Positions 8,167 to 16,593 of a DNA stretch of 56,946 nt are shown piece after piece (within the stretch, counting starts at the first letter, position 1; the number at the start of each line of letters is the position of its first letter). The translations under genes were made by a program, and so were the position numbers. Below the pieces are notes generated by a model, which was given only the letters and a program-made list of their open reading frames with translations, was not told where the DNA came from and ran no database searches. Location of the stretch: contig NZ_BPQP01000071.1 of the NCBI RefSeq assembly GCF_022179305.1, positions 1 to 56,946 of the forward strand, given 5' to 3'. Source of the DNA: Methylobacterium iners. GTDB taxonomy: Bacteria > Pseudomonadota > Alphaproteobacteria > Rhizobiales > Beijerinckiaceae.

Positions 8167-8541
8167 TCAGCGCCGGGCCTTGGCCTTGCGTGCGGCGTAG
8201 CGGGCGTCGCGGGCCGCCTTCTTCTCGGCGAGTTCGCGGGCCTTGCGCTCGGCGGCGGCGAGCGCCTCGGCCTCCTCGCGGGCGATCTGGGCGGCGAGCT
8301 CCGCCTCCTCGCGGGCCCGCTTCTCCTCGGCCGCCTGCTTCTCGGCCGCGATCCGGGCGGCTTCGCGCTCCCGGATGCGCTCCTCGCGGGCGCGGGCGAT
8401 CTCCGCACGGGCCTGCGCCTTGGCGATCATCTCCGGATCGTCCGCCGGCGGGCGAGCCTTGAATTTTTCCAGCAGCATCTGTTTGGCGCTGGCCGAGTTC
8501 TTACGGCGATCGTCGAAATTCCTGTAGTCGAAGGCGCCCAT
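8167..8541 (-). CDS. DUF6481-like coiled-coil protein
   Basis: A 124-residue protein, almost entirely helical and charged after an N-terminal FDYRNFDDRRKNSASAK motif. Residues 35-120 are Ala/Glu/Arg-rich heptad-like repeats (EEKRAREEAELAAQ, EEAEALAAAERKA) predicted to form a long coiled coil. It matches the alphaproteobacterial family annotated as DUF6481, whose function is unknown. AAAGGTCAG precedes ATG 8541. A cold-shock gene lies upstream on the same strand, separated by a hairpin. Confidence 0.75.
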   Translation of the reverse strand: MGAFDYRNFDDRRKNSASAKQMLLEKFKARPPADDPEMIAKAQARAEIARAREERIREREAARIAAEKQAAEEKRAREEAELAAQIAREEAEALAAAERKARELAEKKAARDARYAARKAKARR

Positions 8542-8666
8542 CTGACCTTTCTCGTGTGATCCCGCGGCGGAGCCGCGCGTTATGACGCTCGGCGCTGCGG
8601 CCGGCGGGTGGGAGTCGCGCGGCATCGGCCCTCTCGCAAGGCCGTGACCGCGTTCTGAAAGTGATG

Positions 8667-8692
8667 GAAGCCGCCTCGACCGAGGCGGCTTC
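8667..8692. terminator. Hairpin after the cold-shock gene
   Basis: A perfect 12-bp inverted repeat (GAAGCCGCCTCG / CGAGGCGGCTTC, AC at the centre) lies about 30 nt past the csp stop on the minus strand. It is followed by a weak T/C stretch and likely terminates csp transcription. Confidence 0.6.
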
Positions 8693-8723
8693 GTCTTGCG
8701 TGATGGCCCCGGGCTGCAGGGGT

Positions 8724-8933
8724 CTAGGCGGCCTGAAGGTTCCCGGCCGACTGCTTGCCGGTGCGCTTGTCGTTCTCGATCTCGTAGGAGATCTTCTGAC
8801 CCTCGATGAGGTTACGCATGCCGGCGCGCTCGACGGCGGAGATATGGACGAACACGTCCTTGCCACCGTCGTCAGGCTGGATGAAGCCGTAGCCCTTGGT
8901 CTCGTTGAACCACTTCACGGTGCCCGTGCTCAT
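8724..8933 (-). CDS. CspA-family cold shock protein
   Basis: A 69-residue single cold-shock domain, a nucleic-acid chaperone that melts RNA secondary structure. RNP1 (KGYGFI) and RNP2 (VFVHIS) are intact and correctly spaced, and it begins [17 protein letters not shown] as in alphaproteobacterial Csps. The C-terminus [14 protein letters not shown] is the common rhizobial form. The roughly 350-nt upstream interval may include the long 5' leader typical of such genes. Which csp paralogue this is cannot be told. Confidence 0.95.
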   Translation of the reverse strand: MSTGTVKWFNETKGYGFIQPDDGGKDVFVHISAVERAGMRNLIEGQKISYEIENDKRTGKQSAGNLQAA

Positions 8934-9282
8934 GGTGTGTTCCTCCCTCGTAGCTCATGCCTGCGGACCCGAGCGGTCTGCCGCGAAGGCCTGTCGTTCA
9001 GGGTCTCAGGATGTCAGATATCGAAGCGGCGCCCTGGAAAAATTTGGATAGATCGAGGGTCGCGCGACCCGGCTGGAGCCGGACATGGATCGATGGATGC
9101 CAGTTAAGGTGCTTGCTCTGCTCTGACAAGACGCGTTCGCATCACAAGTTCCTGCCGCCCATCCGTTTGCGGCTATCGTTAACCTCGGGCGTCCGCGAAC
9201 GTACGAAGGGGCCGGTTGCCCGACCCCTTCGCCAGCGCCGAGCGCCCGCGGTCATGCCCGGAAGGGCCGAACTTCCCGACGA
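8934..9282. other. Gene-free interval upstream of csp
   Basis: No convincing coding frame was seen. The interval separates csp from the upstream minus-strand gene and presumably holds the csp promoter and 5' leader. I could not identify a specific promoter or thermosensor structure by eye. Confidence 0.4.
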
Positions 9283-9525
9283 TCAGTAATCGTAGCCGCG
9301 CCGACGCGAACGGTCCGGGCGATCGTCGTAGCGCTGTTCGCGGTACATGCGGCGCTCGCGGTCGCGGCGCATCTCGGCCCGATCGTAGTCGCGCTCGCGC
9401 TGGGCGCCGGATCGCAGGTCGACGCTGGGGCCGCCCGGTCCGATGTCGATCCGCTGCGCCGAGGCAGGGACGGTGAGGGTGACGGATGCGGCCAGGATGG
9501 TTCCCGCAAGGATGGTCTTCATCAT
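9283..9525 (-). CDS. small secreted Arg/Asp/Tyr-rich protein
   Basis: An 80-residue protein with a clear Sec signal peptide ([15 protein letters not shown]..., cleavage likely after ASAQ). The mature part starts [15 protein letters not shown], then becomes a charged low-complexity tail rich in Arg, Asp and Tyr ([20 protein letters not shown]). Similar small periplasmic proteins are common in Methylobacterium and Bradyrhizobium, and none has a known function. GGAGAGG is seven bases upstream of ATG 9525. A possible EcfG promoter sits about 20 nt before the coding region, suggesting stress induction. It is divergent from the DUF305 gene. Confidence 0.72.
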   Translation of the reverse strand: MMKTILAGTILAASVTLTVPASAQRIDIGPGGPSVDLRSGAQRERDYDRAEMRRDRERRMYREQRYDDRPDRSRRRGYDY

Positions 9526-9551
9526 AATGTTACCTCTCCGGTTGAAGAGCC

Positions 9552-9576
9552 AACACCCGAGCCGGACCATCGTTCC
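9552..9576 (-). promoter_or_regulatory. Candidate EcfG-type promoter
   Basis: On the minus strand GGAAC is followed after 16 bases by TGTT, close to the alphaproteobacterial general-stress consensus GGAAC-N16/17-CGTT. The predicted start of transcription near 9545 would leave a short leader before ATG 9525. One of the four -10 bases differs from consensus. Confidence 0.4.
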
Positions 9577-9666
9577 GGCGGGCGCGGCGTTGGACCGCGC
9601 ATCGAAAACCGGGCCTTCCGGCCCATCTACGCCGCGGAAGAACGCCGCGAAGGAGCACGCACGCGC

Positions 9667-10053
9667 ATGAGATGGTCCCCCTGGTTCGCCGCCGCCTGCC
9701 TGGTGCTCGCCGGCGCCGCCTTCGCTCATGAGGACGGTACCGCGCACGATCATCGTCATGATCACCGGGATCATGCCCCCGCCAAGCCCGGCGCGGCGAC
9801 GGACGCCTTCCGCGCAGCGAATGCCCGGATGCATGCCGACATGGCGATCCGCTACAGCGGCGACGTCGACCGCGACTTCGTGGCGGGCATGATCCCGCAC
9901 CATCGCGGCGCCGTCGCCATGGCCAAGGTCGCGCTGGAGCATTCCAGGGACCCGGAGATCCGCCGTCTCGCGGAGGAGATCGTGAAGGCGCAGGAGACCG
10001 AGATCGCCCAGATGCAGGCGATCCTGAAGCGCAAGGAGGCGGCCAGGCGCTGA
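9667..10053 (+). CDS. DUF305 periplasmic copper-binding-type protein
   Basis: A 128-residue exported protein. A signal peptide (cleavage near AAFAH) is followed by a His-rich stretch, [16 protein letters not shown], which could bind metal. The four-helix DUF305 domain then has the family signatures [17 protein letters not shown] and [19 protein letters not shown]305 proteins such as cyanobacterial CopM bind copper through Met and His in these motifs. A role in periplasmic copper or silver handling is likely but not proven. It is divergent from the small secreted protein and precedes the molybdenum enzyme operon. Confidence 0.85.
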   Translation: MRWSPWFAAACLVLAGAAFAHEDGTAHDHRHDHRDHAPAKPGAATDAFRAANARMHADMAIRYSGDVDRDFVAGMIPHHRGAVAMAKVALEHSRDPEIRRLAEEIVKAQETEIAQMQAILKRKEAARR

Positions 10054-10116
10054 GCGGGCGCCGCGACCGGCAGATTCCGGGAAGGCGGCGGCTGGTCGAG
10101 GCCGGGCCGGGAGCTA

Positions 10117-10133
10117 TCTGGAACGGCTCCAGA
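10117..10133. promoter_or_regulatory. Operator-like inverted repeat before paoA
   Basis: TCTGGA-ACGGC-TCCAGA is a perfect interrupted palindrome about 20 bp before the paoA start. It could bind a dimeric regulator or form a small hairpin; it has no T-run. Confidence 0.3.
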
Positions 10134-10153
10134 CAATGCCGCCCGGAGCCAGG

Positions 10154-10672
10154 ATGAGCATCCCCATCACGCTGACCGTAAACGGCATCCCCCGCACGGT
10201 CGCCCTCGAGGACCCCCGCGTCACGCTCCTCGACCTGCTGCGCGAGCGCCTCGACCTCACGGGGTCGAAGAAGGGCTGCGACCGCGGCCAGTGCGGGGCC
10301 TGCACCGTGCTCCTTGATGGACGGCGCGTGAATGCCTGCCTGGCGCTGGCCGTGAGCCACGACGGGGCGCACGTCACGACGATCGAGGGGCTGGCCCGCG
10401 ACGGCGAACTCCATCCCGTCCAGGCCGCCTTCATCGCCCATGACGGGTTCCAGTGCGGCTTCTGCACCCCGGGCCAGATCGTCAGCGCGGTCGGCCTCAT
10501 CCAGGAGGGCCAGGCCGGCGACGACCCCGAGCGCATCCGCGAGGGCATGAGCGGCAATCTCTGCCGCTGCGGCGCCTATGCGGGCATCACCGAGGCCGTC
10601 GCGACGGCCCACGCCGCCATGGCGGGGGCGAGCGGCCTGCCCGGCGGGTACCTGCGAGAGGACGCGGCGTGA
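10154..10672 (+). CDS. paoA: aldehyde oxidoreductase [2Fe-2S] subunit, PaoA-like
   Basis: A 172-residue iron-sulfur subunit of a xanthine-oxidase-family aldehyde dehydrogenase. The plant-type [2Fe-2S] site is GCDRGQCGACTVLLDG with a distal Cys (NACLAL). The second all-helical [2Fe-2S] site uses CGFCTPG and CRCGAY. Unlike E. coli PaoA it has no Tat signal, so the enzyme is expected in the cytoplasm. ATG 10154 has GGAG upstream. The gene ends in a GTGA overlap with the FAD subunit. It passes electrons from molybdenum to FAD. Confidence 0.92.
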   Translation: MSIPITLTVNGIPRTVALEDPRVTLLDLLRERLDLTGSKKGCDRGQCGACTVLLDGRRVNACLALAVSHDGAHVTTIEGLARDGELHPVQAAFIAHDGFQCGFCTPGQIVSAVGLIQEGQAGDDPERIREGMSGNLCRCGAYAGITEAVATAHAAMAGASGLPGGYLREDAA

Positions 10673-11715
10673 ACCGGTTCGACTACGTCCGCGCGGGCAG
10701 CGTCGCCGAGGCGATCGCGGCCGGCGCCGAACCCGGCGCCGCCTACCTCGCCGCCGGCACCAACCTCGTCGACCTCATGAAGGGCGGCATCGCCCGGCCC
10801 GAGCGGATCGTCGACATCACCCGGCTGCCGGATCTCGACCGCATCGAGCGCCTGCCCGACGGCGCGACCCGGATCGGCGCGCTCGTGCGCAACAGCGACC
10901 TCGCCCACGATCCCGACTTCGCGAGGAGCTACCCCGCCGTGGCCGAGGCGCTGCTCGCCGGCGCCTCGGCGCAGCTGCGCAACGCCGCGACCGCGGCCGG
11001 CAACGTCCTGCAGCGCACCCGCTGCCAGTACTTCTACGACGTCGCCAGCGCCTGCAACAAGCGGGCGCCCGGCAGCGGCTGCGAGGCGATCGGCGGGGTG
11101 ACGCGGGCGCACGCCGTGCTCGGCTGGAGCGCGCATTGCATCGCCACCAACCCGTCCGATTTCGCCGTGCCGCTGGCGGCGCTCGACGCGGTCGTCGAGA
11201 TCGAGGGTTCGGCCGGGCGCCGCGAAGTGGCACTGGAGGCCTTCCACCGCCTGCCCGGCGACGCGCCCGAGCGCGAGACGGCGCTGGAGGCGGGGGAGCT
11301 CGTCGTCGCCCTGCGCCTGCCTCCGGAGGCGGCCGGGTTCGCGGCGCATGCCCGCTACCTCAAGGTCCGCGAGCGGACCTCCTACGCCTTCGCCCTGGTC
11401 TCGGCGGCTGTCGCCCTGCGCATGGAGGGCAGCCGCATCGCCGAGGCCCGGATCGCGCTCGGCGGCGTGGCGCTCAAGCCCTGGCGCTGCCGCGAGGCGG
11501 AGGCCGCGCTCGCGGACCGCGAGGCGACGCCGGAGGCCTTCCGGGCGACGGCGGAGGCGGCCCTCGCCGGCGCCGAGCCTTCGGGCGACAACGCCTTCAA
11601 GATCGAGCTCGCCCGCCGGATCGTCGTGCGCGGCCTGACGCTCGCCCGCGCCGGCACGCCGGAGCGGGTGCCCGCCCTTCCCGCGAGCCCCTTTGCCGGA
11701 GCCCACCATGCTTGA
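10669..11715 (+). CDS. paoB: aldehyde oxidoreductase FAD subunit, PaoB-like
   Basis: A 348-residue FAD subunit of the CO dehydrogenase/xanthine oxidase medium-chain family. The FAD-contacting motif is AAGTNLVDLMKGG near residues 25-40, with a second at QLRNAATAAGNVLQRTRC. An insert with CQYFYDV..ACNKRAPGSGC and a later GWSAHC provides the four cysteines that bind an extra [4Fe-4S] cluster in PaoB-type subunits. The GTG start overlaps the paoA stop. The gene overlaps paoC by 8 nt. Electrons leave here to an unidentified acceptor. Confidence 0.92.
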   Translation: MNRFDYVRAGSVAEAIAAGAEPGAAYLAAGTNLVDLMKGGIARPERIVDITRLPDLDRIERLPDGATRIGALVRNSDLAHDPDFARSYPAVAEALLAGASAQLRNAATAAGNVLQRTRCQYFYDVASACNKRAPGSGCEAIGGVTRAHAVLGWSAHCIATNPSDFAVPLAALDAVVEIEGSAGRREVALEAFHRLPGDAPERETALEAGELVVALRLPPEAAGFAAHARYLKVRERTSYAFALVSAAVALRMEGSRIAEARIALGGVALKPWRCREAEAALADREATPEAFRATAEAALAGAEPSGDNAFKIELARRIVVRGLTLARAGTPERVPALPASPFAGAHHA

Positions 11716-13933
11716 GCGCCACGGCTCCTCCATCGGCCAGCCCCTCACCCGCCGGGACGGGCCCGACAAGGTCACGGGCGCCGCCCGCTATGCCGCGGAC
11801 GTCCACCCCGAAGGCCTGCTCCACGCAGTGATGGCGGTGAGCACCATCGCCCGGGGCCGGGTCGCCCATCTCGACCTCGCGGCGGCGCAGGCGCATCCCG
11901 GCGTCGTCGCGGTCATGACCCCCGAGAACGCGCCGCGGCTCGCCCGATCGCCGGACGAGAAGGAGGGGCCGGTCTCCTTCCGCCTCGATCTCCTGCAGAA
12001 CGACGGCGTGCGCTATGCCAGCCAGCCGATCGCGGTGGTGATCGCCGAGACCCTGGAGGCGGCGACGGAGGGGGCGCTCCTCCTGAATCCCCGCTACGAG
12101 GCCGAGACGCCCAGCGTCGTGCTCGGCGCGGGCGAGCGCTTCACGCCGCAGATGGTCGGCGCCGGGCTCCCCGCCGCGATGGGGTCGGGCGACCTCGAGG
12201 CGGGGCTCGCGGCCGCCGAGGCCCGGATCGAGGCGACCTACGACACGGCGGCGCAGTACCACAACGCGCTCGAACCCCATGCCAGCGTCGCCGAATGGGA
12301 CGGCGACCGCCTCACGCTCCACACGCCGACGCAGGGGCTCTACCCGGCCAAGGCCCGGCTCGCGGCCCTGTTCGGGCTGCCCCCGGAGAACATCCGGATC
12401 CACTCTCCCTATCTCGGGGGCGGCTTCGGCTCGAAGGGGTTTCTCTCCTCGCCCCAGATCCTCGGCGTGATGGCGGCCAAGCTCGTCGGTCGACCGGTCA
12501 AGCTGGTGACGCGCCGCGAGCAGATGTTCGGCCCCGTCGGCCACCGCGCCTCGACGCGCCAGACCCTGCGCCTCGGCGCCAAGCGCGACGGCGTGCTGAC
12601 CGGCTACGGCCACCACACGCTCACCCTGACGAGCACCTACGACGACTTCTTCGAGCCCGCGAGCGTGCTGTCGCGCCATCTCTACGCCTGTCCGGCCATC
12701 GCGACGAACCACGAGGCCTCGCGGGCCGACATCCCGACGCCGCTCTTCATGCGCGCGCCGGGCGAGGCCCCGGGCAGCGTGGCCCTCGAGAGCGCCCTCG
12801 ACGAGCTCGCCCTCGAACTCGGGATCGACCCGCTCGAATTGCGGCTGCGGAACTACGCCGAAGTCGAGCCCCTCAGCGGCCGGCCGTTCTCGTCGAAGGC
12901 CCTGCGCGAGTGCTACGCGCAAGGGGCGGAGCGCTTCGGCTGGGCCTCGCGGCCGCTCGAACCCCGCCAGATGCGCGACGCCGACGGGCTCCTCGTCGGC
13001 TGGGGCCTCGGCACCGCGACCTATCCGGCGGGCATGTTCCAGGGCGAGGCGCGGGCCACGATCCGGGCCGACGGCACGGCGCTCGTCGAGACCGCGGCCC
13101 AGGACATGGGCCAGGGCCCCTGGACCGTGCTCGCCCAGATCGCGGCGGACGGCCTCGGTCTGCCCCTCGACCGGCTGGATCTGCGCATCGGCGATTCGGA
13201 CATGCCGAACGGCGGTCTCGCCGGCGGCTCGACCGCCACCGCCACGACGGGAACGGCCGTCCACAACGCGGCGCAAGGAGCCGTCGCCGCGCTCGCCGCA
13301 CTCGCCACCAACGATCCGGCTTCGCCGCTCTACGGCGCCGGCAATGCCGGCGTCACCGCCGCGGAGGGTCGCCTCAGCCGCCGCGACGATCCAAGCCGCT
13401 CCGAGACCTTCTCGGAGATCCTGGCCCGCGCGGGCAGGGATTCCGTCGAGGCGAAGGGGCAGGGGGCCGGCGAGCCGGCCTCGCGGAAAGCCTACGCGAT
13501 GCACGCTCACGGCGCGGTCTATGCCGAGGTCAAGGTCGATCCCGATCTCGGCCAGATCCGCGTGACCCGCCTCGTCGGCGCCTTCGCGGCCGGCCGCGTC
13601 GTCAACCCGCGCCTCGTGCGCAGCCAGTATTACGGCGGCATGATCTGGGGCGTCTCGCTGGCGCTCCACGAGCACGCGACGCTCGATGCTCGCTCGGGGC
13701 GCGTCATGAACAACAATCTGGCCGAGTACCACGTGCCCGTGAACGCCGACATTCCCTCGGTCGAGGCGATCCTCGTCGAGGAGCACGACCCGCACGTGAA
13801 TCCGCTCGGCATCAAGGGCGTCGGCGAGATCGGCATCACGGGCACGGCCGGCGCCATCGCCAACGCCGTCTGGCACGCCACCGGGGTGCGGGTGCGGGAG
13901 ATCCCGATCACGCTGGACCGGCTGTTGGGGTGA
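11708..13933 (+). CDS. paoC: aldehyde oxidoreductase molybdenum subunit, PaoC-like
   Basis: A 741-residue catalytic subunit carrying molybdopterin cytosine dinucleotide. The N-terminal hammerhead domain begins GQPLTRRDGPDKVTGAARYAAD. Molybdenum-domain landmarks include LGGGFGSKGF, the RAPGEAPG segment, AAQDMGQGPWT, and near the C-terminus GVGEIGITGTAGAIANAV, which holds the catalytic Glu that activates water. It oxidises aldehydes to acids; the exact substrate is unknown. The start ATG 11708 overlaps paoB, with GGAG upstream. No PaoD/XdhC-type maturation factor is in the window, so one must be encoded elsewhere. Confidence 0.93.
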   Translation: MLERHGSSIGQPLTRRDGPDKVTGAARYAADVHPEGLLHAVMAVSTIARGRVAHLDLAAAQAHPGVVAVMTPENAPRLARSPDEKEGPVSFRLDLLQNDGVRYASQPIAVVIAETLEAATEGALLLNPRYEAETPSVVLGAGERFTPQMVGAGLPAAMGSGDLEAGLAAAEARIEATYDTAAQYHNALEPHASVAEWDGDRLTLHTPTQGLYPAKARLAALFGLPPENIRIHSPYLGGGFGSKGFLSSPQILGVMAAKLVGRPVKLVTRREQMFGPVGHRASTRQTLRLGAKRDGVLTGYGHHTLTLTSTYDDFFEPASVLSRHLYACPAIATNHEASRADIPTPLFMRAPGEAPGSVALESALDELALELGIDPLELRLRNYAEVEPLSGRPFSSKALRECYAQGAERFGWASRPLEPRQMRDADGLLVGWGLGTATYPAGMFQGEARATIRADGTALVETAAQDMGQGPWTVLAQIAADGLGLPLDRLDLRIGDSDMPNGGLAGGSTATATTGTAVHNAAQGAVAALAALATNDPASPLYGAGNAGVTAAEGRLSRRDDPSRSETFSEILARAGRDSVEAKGQGAGEPASRKAYAMHAHGAVYAEVKVDPDLGQIRVTRLVGAFAAGRVVNPRLVRSQYYGGMIWGVSLALHEHATLDARSGRVMNNNLAEYHVPVNADIPSVEAILVEEHDPHVNPLGIKGVGEIGITGTAGAIANAVWHATGVRVREIPITLDRLLG

Positions 13934-13977
13934 GCGGCGAGGACGATACGCGGGGGAGAGTTGATCCTCGGCTCGCT

Positions 13978-14145
13978 CCACCCTTTGTCATCCCGGGGCC
14001 GCGAAGCGGAGCCCGGGACCCAGAACCGCTGACGGAGCAAACTGAAGACCGACCTATGGTTCTGGGTTCCGGGCTCGCCGGAGCCTGTCCTTGGACTGGC
14101 CGAAGGCCAGATCCGGGGGCGCCCCGGAATGACAAAGGGCGGGGG
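13978..14145. repeat. ~170-bp imperfect palindromic repeat element
   Basis: The left arm runs from CCACCCTTTGTCATCCCGGG (13978) through GGGACCCAGAACC; the right arm runs from GGTTCTGGGTTCC (14058) to CCCCGGAATGACAAAGGGCGG. The arms pair over their outer ends and again around the middle. Elements with TTTGTCAT-CCCGGGG ends occur in many copies in alphaproteobacterial genomes. It fills the space between paoC and the next gene and could act as a bidirectional terminator. Confidence 0.7.
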
Positions 14146-14208
14146 CAAGCATTCGCTCGCGATACGGTTCCCACCTTCATCAAAAGTCCCCACGGGCGTG
14201 ATCTGGAA

Positions 14209-14253
14209 ACCACACCACAGGATCCTTGGCGCCAGGCCCTGGCGCGGTGTGGT
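14209..14253. repeat. Nested stem-loop
   Basis: ACCACACC at 14209-14216 pairs with GGTGTGGT at 14246-14253. Inside them GCGCCAGG-C-CCTGGCGC (14229-14245) is a perfect hairpin. The sequence precedes the secreted-protein gene at 14378 and may be a further palindromic repeat or a leader structure. Confidence 0.45.
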
Positions 14254-14377
14254 CAAGGCGCCATACCTTCGCCTGAAACCGGGATCAGGCCGGCAGGGTC
14301 GGATCGGATCGCGCTCGAACGTGACCATCCGGGCCCTTCACCGGAGCCCGGCGACCGGCCGGAATGGTGGGCAGAGC

Positions 14378-15037
14378 ATGATCGGGCAACGCGCGTTCCT
14401 CGTGGCCTTCGGCGGCATCGCCCTGGGAGCCGTCGTCTCCCCGGATGCGCCCCGCGCCGAGCAGGGCGTGTTCATGCGCGATGCGCTGAGCAGGATCGGC
14501 CTCATCGAGCCCGAGCGCCCCAGCATCACCTATCGCGAGCGGGCGCCCCTCGTGATGCCGCCCAAGCTCGACGCCAAGGCCCTGCCGCCGCCGCGCAGCC
14601 CCGAGGCCTCGCCGCAATGGCCGAAGGACCCCGAGATCGCCCAGCGCGAGCGCGCGGCCGTCGAGGCGCGCAAGCCCATCGTCCGCGGCGCGCAAGGCCG
14701 GATGAACGACAACAACATGACGCTCTCGATCGACGAGATGCGGGCGGGCCGGCGCGCCGGCGCCGAGATCCCGGACGGTCCGGTGATCCGGCCCGGCGAC
14801 ACCCGCGAATCGAACTGGCTGAACCCGTTCGAGATGCTGCGCGGGGCCACCGCGCCGGACAAAACCGAGCCGACGATCGAGGAGCCGCAGCGCGACGCCC
14901 TCACCCAGCCGCCGACCGGCTACCGCAAGGCGCCCCGCAAGGTCGCCAAGACCAACGGCGAGCCCGTCTACAATCCGAGCCGGGAACGGGAAGAGGCCGA
15001 TCCGGGCGCCTATATTCGCAACCCGAGCCGGTACTAG
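14378..15037 (+). CDS. secreted/periplasmic protein of unknown function
   Basis: A 219-residue protein with an N-terminal signal-like segment (MIGQRAFLVAFGGIALGAVV, cleavage perhaps near PRAEQ). The rest is Pro/Arg-rich and probably disordered (MPPKLDAKALPPPRSPEASPQW, PTGYRKAPRKVAK), with a conserved-looking stretch GRMNDNNMTLSIDEMR and SNWLNPFEMLRG. No known domain was recognised. It ends in YNPSREREEADPGAYIRNPSRY. ATG 14378 is chosen because it creates the signal peptide; the frame is open further upstream. It precedes the M16 protease pair by 118 nt. Confidence 0.7.
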   Translation: MIGQRAFLVAFGGIALGAVVSPDAPRAEQGVFMRDALSRIGLIEPERPSITYRERAPLVMPPKLDAKALPPPRSPEASPQWPKDPEIAQRERAAVEARKPIVRGAQGRMNDNNMTLSIDEMRAGRRAGAEIPDGPVIRPGDTRESNWLNPFEMLRGATAPDKTEPTIEEPQRDALTQPPTGYRKAPRKVAKTNGEPVYNPSREREEADPGAYIRNPSRY

Positions 15038-15155
15038 CCTGAATCCGTTGCCGGCCTGCCACGGCCGCCGGTACGGAATTTGCCCGGCCCCAAGCGTCCG
15101 AAAGGGCGCGTGAGCCACGGAGGGTCCCCACGGACCGGTCCGTAAGGAAAACGAG

Positions 15156-16529
15156 ATGCACCTGTTCAGGAAGGACACACCCGCCCTCCGCCCCCCGCGC
15201 GCCTGGTCGAATGCGGGACGGGCGGAAGCGGCGCCGTTTGGGCGATCCGAGGCGGGCGGTCCGGAAGTGTCGGCCTTCACGCTGGATAACGGCCTCGACG
15301 TCGTCGTCGTGCCCGATCACCGCGCGCCCGTCGTCACGCACATGATCTGGTACCGGAACGGCTCGGCCGATGATCCGCTCGGCCAGTCGGGCATCGCGCA
15401 CTTCCTCGAGCACCTGATGTTCAAGGGCACCGAGAAGCACCCGATCGGCGCTTTCTCGAAGGCCGTCTCCGGGCTCGGCGGCCAGGAGAACGCCTTCACC
15501 AGCTACGACTACACCGCCTACTTCCAGCGCGTCGCCCGCGACCATCTCGAGACCATGATGGAATTCGAGGCCGACCGCATGACCGGCCTCGTGCTCGAGG
15601 ATTCCGTGGTCGCGCCGGAGCGCGACGTGGTCCTGGAGGAGCGCCGCATGCGGGTCGAAACCGACCCTTCGGCCCAGCTCTCCGAGGCGATGGCCGCCTC
15701 GCTCTTTGTGCACCACCCCTACGGCATCCCGATCATCGGCTGGATGCACGAGATCGAGGGGCTGAACCGGGAGCACGCGCTGGATTATTACAAGCGCTTC
15801 TACACGCCGGAGAACGCCATCCTGGTCGTCGCCGGCGACGTGACGCCCGACGTGGTGCGCCGCCTCGCCGACGGCACCTACGGCCGGGTCACGCCGCAGG
15901 GCACGCGGCCGACCCGCCTCCGGGCCCGCGAGCCCGAGCCGAAGGCGCTGCGCCGCCTCGCGGTGGAGGACCCCAAGGTCGAGCAGCCGACCCTGCAGCG
16001 GCTCTACCTCGCCCCCTCCTGCATCACCGCCCGCGACGGCGATTGCCACGCGCTGGAGCTGCTGGCCGAGGTGCTGGGCGGCGGCTCGACCTCCTACCTC
16101 TACCGCAAGCTCGTGATGGAGCAGGGCATCGCCGTGAATGCGGGGGCCTGGTACATGGGCTCGGCGATCGACGACACCCGCTTCTCTGTCTACGCGATCC
16201 CCGCCGAGGGCGTGAGCCTGGAGAGCCTGGAGGAGGCCGTCGACCGGACCCTGCGCCGCGTGCCGGCCGAGGCGCTGGACGCCGAGGCGACCGAGCGGGC
16301 CAAGACCCGGCTCGTGGCCGAGACGGTCTATTCCTCCGACAGCCAATCCTCGCTCGCCCGCATCTACGGCTCGGCGCTCGCCATCGGCGAGACCATCGAG
16401 GAGGTGCGGCGCTGGCCCGCCGACATCGAGGGCGTGACGCGCGACCGCCTCGCCGCGGCGGCCGAGCGCTACCTGACGCCCGCGCGCTCCGTGACGGGCT
16501 ACCTGACCAAGGCGCGGGATGCCGCTTGA
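15156..16529 (+). CDS. M16 family zinc metallopeptidase, catalytic subunit
   Basis: A 457-residue inverzincin-type protease. The zinc motif HFLEH is at residues 82-86 with the downstream Glu supplied in the EENAFTS..EFEADRM region. The second M16 half (C-terminal peptidase-like domain) has GGGSTSYLYRKLVMEQG. AAGGAA is seven bases before ATG 15156. It is followed by a second M16 gene without the zinc motif, as in mitochondrial processing peptidase pairs and in Methylorubrum PqqF/PqqG. Either PqqA processing or general peptide degradation is possible. No signal peptide is evident. Confidence 0.9.
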   Translation: MHLFRKDTPALRPPRAWSNAGRAEAAPFGRSEAGGPEVSAFTLDNGLDVVVVPDHRAPVVTHMIWYRNGSADDPLGQSGIAHFLEHLMFKGTEKHPIGAFSKAVSGLGGQENAFTSYDYTAYFQRVARDHLETMMEFEADRMTGLVLEDSVVAPERDVVLEERRMRVETDPSAQLSEAMAASLFVHHPYGIPIIGWMHEIEGLNREHALDYYKRFYTPENAILVVAGDVTPDVVRRLADGTYGRVTPQGTRPTRLRAREPEPKALRRLAVEDPKVEQPTLQRLYLAPSCITARDGDCHALELLAEVLGGGSTSYLYRKLVMEQGIAVNAGAWYMGSAIDDTRFSVYAIPAEGVSLESLEEAVDRTLRRVPAEALDAEATERAKTRLVAETVYSSDSQSSLARIYGSALAIGETIEEVRRWPADIEGVTRDRLAAAAERYLTPARSVTGYLTKARDAA

Positions 16530-16593
16530 GCGCGACCGCGATCGAGGCTGCGGGCCTGAAGGCCGCGCCCCCCATGAGGACAACGAGGCTGCC

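Noticed and set aside
11597-13981. Minus-strand frame of about 794 residues opposite paoC
   Set aside because: Composition is Arg/Gly/Ala low complexity and it is the mirror of the strongly recognised molybdenum subunit.
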